A stretch of DNA of 38,177 bases from JAFNGF01 sp964567045 (GCA_964567045.1 CAZMLE010000037.1:1-38177); one strand, 5' to 3'; shown: positions 6,993 through 15,245, numbered from the stretch's first letter. Translations and numbers: made by a program. The notes: generated by a model not told the origin, from the letters alone.

Positions 6993-9011
6993 CTACTTAA
7001 AACGGAAGAATGGCTTAGGCTTTCTCTTCTTAACCTTGCCGCCAGTCTTGGCGGTGGCAGATACCAGGCCCTCGGCTTCCTGGCGCTCCCTTTTCTCGAT
7101 GTGCTTGCGGATAACGTGCTGCTCAATAACCCCGACAAAGGTGCTGGCCATGATATACAGATTCACTCCCGAGGCAACCTTATAAAACATCAACGGGAAC
7201 AGTATCGGCATCATAACCATCATCATTTTTTGCTGCTGAGCCATCTGGGGGTTTGTGGATGCCGACGCCTGACTGGGCGTCAGTTTCTGCTGTAGATAGA
7301 ACGCCACGCCCATAAGAATCGGCAAGAGATTCAGAGAATCTACCATTCCGAATAGCGGCAGCGTCACCGCCCGAAATCTAATCAACGCATCGGGGGCTGA
7401 AAGGTCAGTAATCCAGAAAGGCAAAAACGGCGCACCACGCAGCTCAATGCTGGCGTAGATCGCGCTATATAGCGCAATCCAGATAGGCATCTGCGCCATC
7501 ATCGGCAGCATGCTCATAATCGGAGTCGCACCCTGCTCCTTGTAAAGCGCCATCAATTGCTTGTTCATCTCAGTCTTGTTGTTGGCGTATTTTCTCTTGA
7601 TTTCCTCGGTCCTGGGGGCGAGCTTGCTCATCCTGCTCATCGAAACCTGGCTCTTTTTGGTCAGAGGGTGCAGGGCAAGGCGGACCAAAAATACCAATAT
7701 GATAATCACCACGCCATAGTTGCCGATGAAACCATACATCCCCTTCATCACGGCCAGTATTGCGAACGCCAGAGGCCGGATAATAGTCGCCGGGCAGCAG
7801 CAGCACGGCATAAAATCAATGGTGTGGAAGAAGCCCAAAGTCCTATATAACTCACTCTTCTGGAAAAGCGTTCTGTCTTTGGGGCCGAGGTACAACTGGA
7901 AGGCATAGGTCTTTTCGCTGCCGGCTTGGCCCGCCGGGGCGAGTGCAGTTAAGGCAATCTCCAGATTCATACCTATCGTCTCATCGCCGCTATCGGCCCT
8001 TGCATCTCCATCCGGATTGTAGAATCTGGCTGTTTTATCCGATAGCCAGTCGCAGTAGTTTTCGCCCTGCTGCGGCACAGGCCGCAGTATGGCAGTGAAA
8101 TACTTGTTGGTGATTGCCGCCCATAAGAAATTATCAGGCAAATTGTGCCCTATCTGGAGCTTCCTTTTTGCATCTCTAATCTCGTCCTCGTTGCCGCTCC
8201 GCAGGGCCTGCTGATAGCGCTCGGCAGCATCTTTCAGGCCCAGCTCGCCCCTGAATTTGCCAAAAAAAGAGCTCAAAATATCCTGACTGGCCGAGACCAC
8301 GTTCCCTTGCGATGTCACGAAACCGCCGACAACCTTTCTCACATCGCCTCGGTCGCCCTCTCTGCTGATTCCTGTCGGACCGGCAAGATTAAAACGCACC
8401 TGCTGCGCGCTGCTGCTGAGATTTTCGACAATCAGGTTGCATTCGACAAGATAGCTGCCAACGGATAGCTGGTAGGTCTTATTCAGCTTCAGGATTGGCT
8501 GCCCGGCTGGATCGTTGATAACTACCGCAAAACGAGCAGTTTGAGCGCCGTCCGCTGCCGTTTCGACATCGAAGCCTTCCCAGCTCAATTTGTCCAGGGC
8601 AAATTGCCGGTTCTGTTGGACCAGCAGCAGCTCCGTGTTTGCCATTGACAGGATTTCGCTGCCGTCGCCCCATCGCACAGGATGCAGCAGCACTAATGGT
8701 TGTGGATTTTGATAGTCGCGATCGTCGAAGCCGTTATTGTTTCCGTTACTGAAGGCAGCTTTTCTGATAGCTGCGCCTTTTGAACTCAATTCCAACTGGA
8801 GCTTAAAACCGACATCAGGGTCTTCGGTTTTGGGGTCTTTCGCCCCGAGGATAGCACTTTTTACCGGGCCGCCGGCGGCGGCGAAATCGGCAAAATCGGC
8901 CGCTTCAAAGCGCTGGGCTGTTGATACCAGCTCATCCGGCGGTTCCGGCTTTTGCCCATCCTGCTTTTGCTGCAGGAGCATGATGACAATCAAAGCCAAT
9001 GTGATTTTCAT
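6993..9011 (-). CDS. yidC: membrane protein insertase YidC
   Basis: YidC inserts and folds inner-membrane proteins alone or with Sec. The 672-residue form has an N-terminal membrane anchor (MKITLALIVIMLL), a large periplasmic beta-rich domain (about 60-390), and the conserved 5-helix core in the C-terminal third, with YGFIGNYGVVIIILVFLVR, MPIWIALYSAIYASIELRGAPF and the cytoplasmic KRKYANNKTEMNKQLMALYKEQG hairpin. The tail is basic (KKRKPKPF), as expected for ribosome contact. I take the ATG at 9011; the frame is open to a GTG at 9041 that lies inside a border hairpin and would add ten residues (MELGAKYLII). Just upstream of mnmE (38 bp), an order also common elsewhere. Confidence 0.95.
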   Translation of the reverse strand: MKITLALIVIMLLQQKQDGQKPEPPDELVSTAQRFEAADFADFAAAGGPVKSAILGAKDPKTEDPDVGFKLQLELSSKGAAIRKAAFSNGNNNGFDDRDYQNPQPLVLLHPVRWGDGSEILSMANTELLLVQQNRQFALDKLSWEGFDVETAADGAQTARFAVVINDPAGQPILKLNKTYQLSVGSYLVECNLIVENLSSSAQQVRFNLAGPTGISREGDRGDVRKVVGGFVTSQGNVVSASQDILSSFFGKFRGELGLKDAAERYQQALRSGNEDEIRDAKRKLQIGHNLPDNFLWAAITNKYFTAILRPVPQQGENYCDWLSDKTARFYNPDGDARADSGDETIGMNLEIALTALAPAGQAGSEKTYAFQLYLGPKDRTLFQKSELYRTLGFFHTIDFMPCCCCPATIIRPLAFAILAVMKGMYGFIGNYGVVIIILVFLVRLALHPLTKKSQVSMSRMSKLAPRTEEIKRKYANNKTEMNKQLMALYKEQGATPIMSMLPMMAQMPIWIALYSAIYASIELRGAPFLPFWITDLSAPDALIRFRAVTLPLFGMVDSLNLLPILMGVAFYLQQKLTPSQASASTNPQMAQQQKMMMVMMPILFPLMFYKVASGVNLYIMASTFVGVIEQHVIRKHIEKRERQEAEGLVSATAKTGGKVKKRKPKPFFRFK

Positions 9012-9020
9012 AATAATTAG

Positions 9021-9047
9021 GTATTTAGCCCCCAGTTCCACTGGGGG
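9021..9047. repeat. border hairpin in front of yidC
   Basis: GTATTTAGC flank, CCCCCAG (9029-9035), loop TTCCA, CTGGGGG (9041-9047). On the minus strand it lies 10 bases upstream of the yidC ATG and would be in its leader mRNA, between the phosphoesterase stop and the yidC start. Confidence 0.7.
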
Positions 9048-9063
9048 TCATCTAACTACGGTT

Positions 9064-9840
9064 TTATCTTCCGTCGCGCAGACGCTCGCCGTGGAACTTA
9101 TCGAGCTGCTCAATTGCTGCAATCTTTTGTATCGTGGCTTCAAAATCGTACTCCAGCCTTACAAAGTGCACCTTGTTTTCAGCCACATACACGTAACTTG
9201 CCCGGTTGTCCCGGTCTCTCGGCTGGCCCACTGAGCCGATATTGATAATCGCTTTCTCGTCCTCAGCGATCGGATAGACGCTGCGCAGCTCATCGGGCGT
9301 ATAGAAATCCGGCTCACTAAGAAATACGCCGGGCATGTGGGTGTGGCCAACAAAGCAAATATGGCTGAGCCGCTCGAACAAAAGCCGAACCTTGAGCGGA
9401 TTCGTATAAACATCATCGGGAAATATGTACTCATTAACCGGTCTTCGGGGCGAAGCGTGAACAAAGTCCATAACCATCGTGTTCGCTCCCAGATCGCTTT
9501 TGAGCGAACGCCGCATCGGCAGGTTGCCCAAGAAGCTCCACCATCTGTCGCTGCGGTTTCTATCCTGCTCGGTTTCCAGGACTTCGCGGGTCCAAAAGCT
9601 GGCCTGCTCGGCGCCGTAGTTGAAATTTGTCGGCTCATAAAAGACCGCGTAGTCGTGATTGCCCAGCACGCACCATTCGGTCCTATCTATAATTAAATCG
9701 AGGCACTCCTTGGGGTTAGGCCCATAGCCGACCACATCGCCCAGGCAGTAAATCGTCTTTACGCCTCGCTTTTCGATGTCAGCCAGGACGGTAGTTAAGG
9801 CTTCCAGGTTTGAATGTACATCGCTAAGAACCGCAAACAT
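9064..9840 (-). CDS. calcineurin-like metallophosphoesterase (YfcE/MJ0936-like)
   Basis: The 258-residue protein carries the dinuclear-metal signature of the family: DVHSN (residues 7-11), GDVVGYGPNP (about 34-43), GNHDYAV (about 60-66) and GHTHMP (about 165-170). Family members are cytoplasmic phosphodiesterases or phosphatases; the true substrate cannot be told from sequence. Translation starts at the ATG at 9838-9840, preceded by AGGTGG at a 3-base spacing. It lies upstream of yidC and could be co-transcribed with it. No signal peptide. Confidence 0.85.
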   Translation of the reverse strand: MFAVLSDVHSNLEALTTVLADIEKRGVKTIYCLGDVVGYGPNPKECLDLIIDRTEWCVLGNHDYAVFYEPTNFNYGAEQASFWTREVLETEQDRNRSDRWWSFLGNLPMRRSLKSDLGANTMVMDFVHASPRRPVNEYIFPDDVYTNPLKVRLLFERLSHICFVGHTHMPGVFLSEPDFYTPDELRSVYPIAEDEKAIINIGSVGQPRDRDNRASYVYVAENKVHFVRLEYDFEATIQKIAAIEQLDKFHGERLRDGR

Positions 9841-9893
9841 ACACCACCTAATAGCAGAACTACCGCAAAAATGCCAGCAAAATTAACTTGAAT

Positions 9894-9956
9894 CCCGCTC
9901 GTTTAGCCGTCGCCGGCACGGCGACGGACGCCACAATAAATTGCGGGACTAAATAC
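9894..9956. repeat. nested border hairpins upstream of lptB
   Basis: An inner perfect stem CCGTCGCC/GGCGACGG (9907-9914, 9920-9927) with a GTTTAGC flank sits inside a second, outer pair CCCGC (9894-9898) and GCGGG (9944-9948) followed by ACTAAATAC. On the minus strand the outer copy begins GTATTTAGTCCCGCAATTTA, so one family member appears inserted into another. Confidence 0.6.
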
Positions 9957-9980
9957 TATCCGCTATACCCTACACCCCAT

Positions 9981-10000
9981 TTTGGCTATAATAGCCAAAT
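9981..10000 (+). promoter_or_regulatory. lptB promoter -10 inside an inverted repeat
   Basis: TTTGGCTA-TAA-TAGCCAAA (9981-9999) is a perfect 8-bp inverted repeat, and its centre forms TATAAT (9987-9992). The lptB ATG is 34 bases downstream of this -10. A repressor bound to the repeat would block the promoter directly. No convincing -35 box was found. Confidence 0.45.
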
Positions 10001-10025
10001 ACGATATGGGTGACGAGATATAAGC

Positions 10026-10775
10026 ATGGCTGATATGACTCTTCTTGAAACTCGCGGACTGGTCAAGAAATATTCCAGCCGGGCGGTAGTGAACCAGGTG
10101 TCCATCACCATCGGGCGACGCAGCATAGTCGGGCTTCTGGGCCGAAACGGAGCAGGCAAAACCACGACCTTCAGAATGATTATGGGCATGATTACGCCCG
10201 ATGGTGGGCAGGTCTTATTCCAGGGCAGAGATGTGACGGCGCTACCGATGTATAAACGTGCCCGCCTGGGCATCGGCTATCTTTCACAGGAGCCCAGCAT
10301 CTTCCAGCGGCTGAGCGTCCGCGACAACCTGCTGGCGATTCTGGAAACGATGTCTGTCAGCAGTGTTGAGCGATACCATAAAGCCAATATGCTGATAAAG
10401 CGTTTCGGCCTGACCGAGGTGGCTGAAAGCCAGGGCAGATTCCTTTCCGGCGGTGAGCGGAGAAAGCTCGAAATCGCCCGTGCGATGGTGACGGAGCCTT
10501 CGTTGATTCTCCTGGATGAGCCTTTTAGCGGCGTCGACCCTATTACCGTTGAGGACTTGCAGGAGGAAATTCGCCGACTGGTTGCCGCCGGCATGAGCAT
10601 TCTGGTGACCGATCACAACGTTGAAAGGACGCTGGAGGTGGCAGATTATGCCTATATAATCGACCACGGTCAGGTAATTGGGGCCGGCTCTCCAGCCGAG
10701 ATCATCCGCAACCAGACCGTGCGAAAGCTCTACCTGGGCAACACATTCGCCGGCGACGAATTTGACAACCGGTAA
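10026..10775 (+). CDS. lptB: LPS export ABC transporter ATPase LptB
   Basis: LptB is the cytoplasmic ATPase of the LptB2FGC transporter that drives lipopolysaccharide from the inner to the outer membrane. The 249 residues have all the parts: Walker A GRNGAGKTT (39-47), Q-loop with the family-typical SQEPSIFQRLSVRDNLL (87-103), signature LSGGERRK (140-147), Walker B ILLDEPF (161-167) and the H-loop TDHNVERTLE. The QEPSIF/LSVRDNLL stretch separates LptB from other ABC ATPases. It implies an outer membrane with LPS. It leads a run with def, fmt and rsmB; the other lpt genes are not in view. Confidence 0.95.
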   Translation: MADMTLLETRGLVKKYSSRAVVNQVSITIGRRSIVGLLGRNGAGKTTTFRMIMGMITPDGGQVLFQGRDVTALPMYKRARLGIGYLSQEPSIFQRLSVRDNLLAILETMSVSSVERYHKANMLIKRFGLTEVAESQGRFLSGGERRKLEIARAMVTEPSLILLDEPFSGVDPITVEDLQEEIRRLVAAGMSILVTDHNVERTLEVADYAYIIDHGQVIGAGSPAEIIRNQTVRKLYLGNTFAGDEFDNR

Positions 10776-10777
10776 AG

Positions 10778-10797
10778 TGTTTAGCCGTCGCCGAGGT
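10778..10797. repeat. half border element between lptB and def
   Basis: GTGTTTAGCCGTCGCCGAGG repeats the 5' half of the CCGTCGCC hairpin type seen at 9904 and 34345, without a full 3' arm. Its end is fused to the AGGTGG that serves as ribosome binding site of def. Confidence 0.45.
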
Positions 10798-10806
10798 GGA
10801 ATAAAA

Positions 10807-11337
10807 ATGATTGATGTTCCAAAATGCAAAATCACGCACTATCCGGCGCAGGTTCTTGCTAAAGCTGCTAAGCCGGTAGAAAAAATCGACGACAGCATCC
10901 GCCAACTGGTGGAGAAAATGAAAGATATTATGCTCGCAAATAAAGGCGTCGGCCTCGCAGCACCGCAGGCGGGCGTGCCGCTTCGGCTATTTATCATTTC
11001 ACTGGACGGCAAAAGAGAAAGCGTCCGGGTTTACATAAACCCAACGGTGACACCTATTGGTGAGCTTACCGAAACAGAAGAAGGCTGCCTCTCGGTGCCC
11101 GGCATTTATACGAAAATCCGGCGATACAAACAATGCAGCGTTACCGCCACGAACCTTGACGGCAATGAGTTTACCGAAGAGGCTGATGGCCTTTACGCCA
11201 GATGCCTGCAGCACGAGTACGACCACACAGAAGGAATAACTATCGCCGACCGAATGCCCTCGGCAGCGAAAATCGCCCACAGGAAACAACTTAAGGCACT
11301 GCAAGATGCAGAGAGAAAATCACAGAATAGCAAGTGA
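10807..11337 (+). CDS. def: peptide deformylase
   Basis: This metalloenzyme removes the formyl group from new proteins. The 176-residue form starting at ATG 10807 has the three motifs: GVGLAAPQ (47-54), EGCLSVP (92-98, metal ligand C94) and HEYDH (136-140, the other two ligands and catalytic Glu). The start is supported by AGGTGG eight bases upstream. The frame is open further upstream into lptB but that extension overlaps it. It stands with fmt, which adds the formyl group, a widely conserved pairing. The C-terminal tail is lysine-rich. Confidence 0.96.
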   Translation: MIDVPKCKITHYPAQVLAKAAKPVEKIDDSIRQLVEKMKDIMLANKGVGLAAPQAGVPLRLFIISLDGKRESVRVYINPTVTPIGELTETEEGCLSVPGIYTKIRRYKQCSVTATNLDGNEFTEEADGLYARCLQHEYDHTEGITIADRMPSAAKIAHRKQLKALQDAERKSQNSK

Positions 11338-11363
11338 AAACAGGCAAAAGACCCTATCTGCTG

Positions 11364-11405
11364 GCGAGGGATGATGGATGAGGGACGAAGGACGACAGAC
11401 GAGAA
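11364..11405. repeat. heptanucleotide array, left flank of broken gene
   Basis: Six units: GCGAGGG, ATGATGG, ATGAGGG, ACGAAGG, ACGACAG, ACGAGAA. An array of the same kind in opposite orientation lies on the other side of the broken gene (11783-11817). Confidence 0.7.
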
Positions 11406-11779
11406 GAATAAGCAGCGTAAGGGAATCACAGGTCTATAAGCTTGCATTTAATGCCGCAATGGAGATATTTGAGGTATCCAAAGGTTTTCCAAAAGAAGAA
11501 ACATGTTCCCTGACAGACCAGGTGCGCAAATCTTCCTGATCGGTCTGTACAAACCTTGCAGAAGCCTGGCGTAAACGTAAGTACAAAGCTGTATTTACGA
11601 ACAAATTGTCAGATGCATCGCAAGAAGCAGCGGAAACGCAAACATGGCTGGAGTTTGCTTTGGCTTGCAGGTATATTGACCAAAAGACATTTAAGAGGCT
11701 TGATGACAGATACGAACACATTTTTGCCATGCTGTTTACGATGCAGGAAAAAGCTGAGAGTTTCTGCAATGTGCGATAG
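11378..11779 (+). pseudogene. four-helix-bundle (23S rRNA intervening-sequence type) protein, broken by an in-frame TGA
   Basis: Read in one frame, 11378-11779 encodes a protein of the four helix bundle / 23S rRNA IVS family: VYKLAFNAAMEIFEVSKGFP, LTDQVRKSS-stop-SVCTNLAEAW, KLSDASQEAAETQTWLEFA and YEHIFAML. The only stop is TGA at 11537-11539, where the family normally has Arg (KSSRSV); one C-to-T change from CGA explains it. Other genes here (mcsB, def) end in TGA, so recoding is unlikely and this is probably a recent pseudogene. The N-terminal residues come from the flanking 7-bp array. The gene sits between def and fmt, interrupting an otherwise conserved order, and is bounded by inverted 7-bp arrays. 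Family function is poorly known. Confidence 0.75.
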
Positions 11780-11782
11780 CCC

Positions 11783-11817
11783 CTCGTCCATCGTCCGTCG
11801 TCACTCGTCCATCGTAG
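11783..11817. repeat. heptanucleotide array, right flank of broken gene
   Basis: CTCGTCC, ATCGTCC, GTCGTCA, CTCGTCC, ATCGTAG. Its reverse complement (GATGGACGAG type) resembles the left array (GATGGATGAG type), so the two are in inverted orientation. Confidence 0.7.
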
Positions 11818-11857
11818 TAACCAACAGGGCGGAAAACCAAAGTGAAAAGTAGGTGCC

Positions 11858-12805
11858 ATGAACATAGTCTATCTTGGCAGCGGCGAATTCGGCGTTGAGA
11901 GCCTGGATGCTTTGCTCCAGTCAAGACATAACCTACAATTTATCGTAACGCAGCCGCCGCGACCAGCCGGCAGAGGCAGAAAGTCCACGCCCACGCCGGT
12001 AGCCTGCTGGGCAAGCGCTCACCTCATCCGTTTTGTTGAGACCGAAGACATCAACACGCCGGAAATCCGCCGGGAAATCGCCGGCTACGAGCCGGATTTG
12101 ATCGTGGTCATCGCGTTCGGGCAAAAGATAGACAAGGAGTTGATAAATCTGCCGCCGAGAGGCGCCATAAACATACACGGGTCTTTGCTTCCGAAATACC
12201 GTGGGGCTGCGCCCATAAACTGGGCAATAATCAACGGCGAAACCGAAACGGGCGTCAGCATAATCACTCTGGCGGAAAAGATGGACGCCGGCCAAATCCT
12301 GGCACAGCAAAAAACCGAAATTCTGCCCGACGAAACAGCCGACGAGCTTCACGACAGGCTGGCGAAAATAGCCGCACCACTGTTGCTGGAGACTATAGAT
12401 CGGATCGCCGATGGTACTGTCGTCTACAGCGAGCAAGACCATTCCCAGGCAACTCTTGCGCCGAAGCTGAAAAAATCGGATGGATTCTTAGACTTCAATG
12501 AGCCAGGTGAAGTATTGGCCCGAAAAATTCGCGGCCTTTGGCCCTGGCCCGGTGCGCAGGCCAGATACATCTCAAAGAAAACGCAGAAATCTCTACAGGT
12601 AACTATAGCCAGAGCCGCGACCGTAAAGGAGCGGCCCACTGACCTTCAGCCGGGAGTGCTTGATGAAGACCTGAATGTAGTATGCGGCAGCGGGGGCCTG
12701 AAGATTATACAAATCAAGCCTGCCGGCAGCCGGCTTATGAACTTTAAGGATTTCGTTAACGGCCAGCAGACACAGCCCGGCGATGTATTTCGTAGAAATA
12801 TTTAG
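11858..12805 (+). CDS. fmt: methionyl-tRNA formyltransferase
   Basis: It transfers a formyl group from 10-formyl-tetrahydrofolate to initiator Met-tRNA. The 315 residues show the family hallmark SLLPKYRGAAPINWAIINGE (about 107-126) with catalytic Asn/His region INIHGS just before, the N-terminal YLGSGEFGVESLDALL and the C-terminal OB-like domain (about 205-310) with KIRGLWPWPGA. ATG at 11858 is preceded by AGGTG. Length is normal. The last codon is ATT and the stop is the TAG inside the border element TATTTAGCCC (12798-12807), so the repeat sets the exact C-terminus. Pairs with def and rsmB. Confidence 0.97.
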   Translation: MNIVYLGSGEFGVESLDALLQSRHNLQFIVTQPPRPAGRGRKSTPTPVACWASAHLIRFVETEDINTPEIRREIAGYEPDLIVVIAFGQKIDKELINLPPRGAINIHGSLLPKYRGAAPINWAIINGETETGVSIITLAEKMDAGQILAQQKTEILPDETADELHDRLAKIAAPLLLETIDRIADGTVVYSEQDHSQATLAPKLKKSDGFLDFNEPGEVLARKIRGLWPWPGAQARYISKKTQKSLQVTIARAATVKERPTDLQPGVLDEDLNVVCGSGGLKIIQIKPAGSRLMNFKDFVNGQQTQPGDVFRRNI

Positions 12806-12828
12806 CCCGTGGTTTCACCACGAGTTTT
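12798..12828 (+). repeat. border hairpin carrying the fmt stop codon
   Basis: ATATTTAGC flank, CGTGG (12808-12812), loop TTTCA-type, CCACG (12818-12822), then AGTTTTA. The TAG of TTTAG is the stop codon of fmt. It lies between fmt and rsmB. Confidence 0.65.
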
Positions 12829-12852
12829 ATCGGCTTGCCACCGCTTCATACT

Positions 12853-14253
12853 ATGCCGAATGCAAACAAAAAGATGTCAAACGGGGCACGTGCTGTCGCA
12901 GTGACGACACTAAACCGGTTCGATCCGAAGCGAAATTACGCCGGGCCAATCTTGGCCGAATTGCTGCCGCAAACGCAAGAAAGACAACGCGTCACCGACC
13001 TTGTTTTCGGAACCATAAGAAACCGCTTTGCCATTGACAGGGTAATAGCGACATTCTCCGGCCGTCCGGTCGAGAGGATACCTGCAGAACTGCTCAATAT
13101 TATCCGGGTTGGCGTCTTTGAGCTTATCTACGTACCGGCAGCACCCGATTACTCTATTGTCAACGAGGCGGTTGAAAATGCCAAAGCCGTTAGCGGCAAA
13201 AAACAGACAGCATTTGCAAACGCGGTGCTGCGCCAAATCACCAGGCACATAATCAATCGCAATGCTGAACTTTCACAGGTTGACCTGGCAACTACACTTC
13301 CGCAGACACCCGTAAGTTGTTGCGAATTTGACAGCAAATTTTTGCCGGACCCGGATACTTGCCCGGCTGATTATCTTGCTGCTGCTTTTTCGCTGCCCAA
13401 GTGGCTAATAAGTGATTGGCTCGGCGAATACGGCCTTGAAAAAACCAGGCAGATTTGCTTTGCATCCAACCGTAGGCCCAGCATTTACATAAGGCCGAAC
13501 ACGCTGAAGATCACCGCCCAGAAATTAGCTGAGCATCTTCGCCGCCGGGCAAATATCGATAATGAAATAGTCCCTCAAGTCGAAATGATAAGAATCAGAA
13601 GTCCGCAAGACATAACCCAGCTTGCCGGCTTTGAACTGGGCTTATTCACCGTTCAGGATATAACCGCTTCGCAGGCGGTCAGGCTGCTGCAGCCCCAGCC
13701 GGACTGGACAATACTGGACCTGTGTGCCGCACCGGGCACAAAAACAACCCAATTAGCGGAGCTAACGGGCGACTCGGCAAAAATTGTCGCGACCGACATT
13801 GACAGCCGACGCCTGGAGAAGGTCAAAGAAAATATTGCCCGCCTGGACATTAAAAGTGTAACTACCGTTGTTTATGACCAACTCTTTGAAAATTCTCAAT
13901 TCAAAATTTTAAATTCTAAATTCGATGCAATCTTGCTGGATGTGCCATGCTCAAACACCGGCGTAATGGCAAGGCGTGTTGAGAGTCGCTATCGGCTAAG
14001 GCAAAACACAATAGCAGAATTGGCCCAAACGCAAGCAGAGCTACTGCAAAAGGCAGCAGCACTGGTAAAGCCGGGCGGAAAAATCTGCTACAGCACCTGC
14101 AGTATTCAAAAGGCTGAAAACACAGACGTGATAAGAAACTTTTTGCAGCAAAACCAGGACTTTGAGCTTCTGTGCGAACAGATCTGGTTACCTTCGGTAG
14201 AAGGCTTTGATCACGATGGCGGCTACGTGGCGATTCTCTCAAAAAACTTTTAG
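12853..14253 (+). CDS. rsmB: 16S rRNA (cytosine-967-C5)-methyltransferase RsmB
   Basis: RsmB has an N-terminal NusB-like RNA-binding domain (about 10-140, with RQRVTDLVFGTIRNRF and SIVNEAVENAKA) and a C-terminal SAM methyltransferase domain: LDLCAAPGTKTTQLAE (about 288-303), LLDVPCSNTGVMARR with the catalytic-cycle PC motif (about 359-373), and CYSTCS with the nucleophilic Cys (about 412-417). I start at the ATG at 12853 (466 residues); a TTG at 12835 in frame is an alternative. Between the SAM-binding strands a segment ENSQFKILNSKF (about 345-357) is encoded by a 7-bp repeat array and looks inserted just before the catalytic DVPCS motif. Third gene of def-fmt-rsmB. Confidence 0.94.
   Translation: MPNANKKMSNGARAVAVTTLNRFDPKRNYAGPILAELLPQTQERQRVTDLVFGTIRNRFAIDRVIATFSGRPVERIPAELLNIIRVGVFELIYVPAAPDYSIVNEAVENAKAVSGKKQTAFANAVLRQITRHIINRNAELSQVDLATTLPQTPVSCCEFDSKFLPDPDTCPADYLAAAFSLPKWLISDWLGEYGLEKTRQICFASNRRPSIYIRPNTLKITAQKLAEHLRRRANIDNEIVPQVEMIRIRSPQDITQLAGFELGLFTVQDITASQAVRLLQPQPDWTILDLCAAPGTKTTQLAELTGDSAKIVATDIDSRRLEKVKENIARLDIKSVTTVVYDQLFENSQFKILNSKFDAILLDVPCSNTGVMARRVESRYRLRQNTIAELAQTQAELLQKAAALVKPGGKICYSTCSIQKAENTDVIRNFLQQNQDFELLCEQIWLPSVEGFDHDGGYVAILSKNF
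13891..13925 (+). repeat. heptanucleotide array inside rsmB
   Basis: AATTCTC, AATTCAA, AATTTTA, AATTCTA, AATTCGA. It is far more AT-rich than the rest of rsmB and encodes NSQFKILNSKF. Confidence 0.8.
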
Positions 14254-14278
14254 GTCATTTAGCCCTCCCAACCCAGAA

Positions 14279-14845
14279 CTAATCCCATTTGGGGCCTTCG
14301 GCGTCGACTTCGGCGTGCAACTTCGCCAAGGTTTCTTTCATCATCTGCAGACGCTCAGGCTCTCTTTCAGTAAGGTTGTATTGTTCGGCTATATCCTCAG
14401 CCAGGTTATACAGTTCAAACCTGGTCATTTCAGTGTCGGCCAGAATCTTCCAGTTGCTCTGGCGCATCGCCACGGTAAAAGGCTTGCTAAGGGCCTTATC
14501 GTACCGCCAGTAAAGCGGCATTTTACGGTCGAGCTTTTTGCCCGTAAAAAGCGGCAAAATACTTGTGCCGTCAATCGGCCTATCCGTTGGCACAGGTACT
14601 GCCGCCATCCCACAGAGGGTGGGCAGAATATCGGTGCCGTTGACCGGCTCGCCGCTGACAGAGCCCGGCTCAATCTTGCCCGGCCAACGAATAATTCCCG
14701 GCACGCGGATACCGCCTTCATAGACATGCAGCCCCATGCCACGCAGCAGCCCCGCCGAACCGAACGACCGTTGCGAACCCCGGTAGCGATTCAGCGTCTC
14801 GGGGCCGTTGTCGCTGGTGCATATCACTATTAGCGGGAATCCAGT
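14279..14845 (-). pseudogene. C-terminal remnant of a sulfatase
   Basis: The frame encodes about 189 residues of a type I sulfatase C-terminal part: ICTSDNGPETLNRYRG (metal-binding DN pair), GGIRVPGIIRWPGKIEPGS, NGTDILPTLCGMA and a final FELYNLAEDIAEQYNL/WKILAD stretch. Homology begins near 14840; the frame continues to 15040 but that part is low-quality sequence that overlaps the origin-like region. The N-terminal half with the C/S-x-P-S-R formylglycine site is absent, so it cannot be an active sulfatase. It probably lost its 5' half in a rearrangement next to the dnaA region. It converges with rsmB. Confidence 0.75.
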
Positions 14846-14934
14846 CACAAACACCGCAGCGATAGGGCGTTCAACCCGTGAGAATGCCCACCCGCGCCGG
14901 CGAACACACCTGGGCAATTGTAAATCGAAAGTTT

Positions 14935-15060
14935 GGAAAGTAAATCCACAGCTTTTCCACAAGACAGACTTGCGATGTGAACAGATTGTTAGAAACAATT
15001 TTTTTTTTCGCGCAAAGTCAACACTGACAATGGGCTTCATAAAGTGGAAAAGAATTTATG
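14935..15060. other. origin-like region with DnaA-box-like sequences upstream of dnaA
   Basis: The gap between the sulfatase remnant and dnaA has DnaA-box-like 9-mers: AAATCCACA (14942-14950), TTTTCCACA (14953-14961, one mismatch to TTATCCACA) and, on the minus strand, TTTTCCACT (15043-15051). Between them is an AT-rich stretch with a weak inverted repeat ATTGTT-AGA-AACAAT followed by about ten Ts (near 14986-15008). This fits a replication origin or an autoregulated dnaA control region. Few boxes are seen, so either reading is tentative. Confidence 0.4.
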
Positions 15061-15172
15061 CAAATCGGTCTTGATTCATGGTCTCCTAACCGATAAGTTC
15101 ACCACTATCAGGGTTCGGCAAGACGGTATCCCTATAGGTGCTACGATTCGCAGGAACCCGAGGGGCAGACCC

Positions 15173-15245
15173 GCACCAATTGAGCCCGTAGCCAGGCTTC
15201 CGTCCGGCAGCAGGGCAGGGTGTTTTCCGGAAGGACAATTGGTGC
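15173..15245. repeat. large inverted repeat in the dnaA leader
   Basis: GCACCAATTG (15173-15182) and CAATTGGTGC (15236-15245) are perfect 10-bp inverted copies. Inside them GCTTCCG and CGGAAG form a second pairing. It could be a structured leader RNA or a cruciform; it matches no riboswitch that I know. Confidence 0.5.

Noticed and set aside
10284..10835. 183-codon frame opposite lptB
   Set aside because: It is antisense to a strongly conserved gene and has no recognisable domain.
11378..11779. Selenocysteine or UGA recoding
   Set aside because: The TGA replaces a conserved Arg by one base change, no SECIS-like hairpin follows, and other genes here use TGA as stop.
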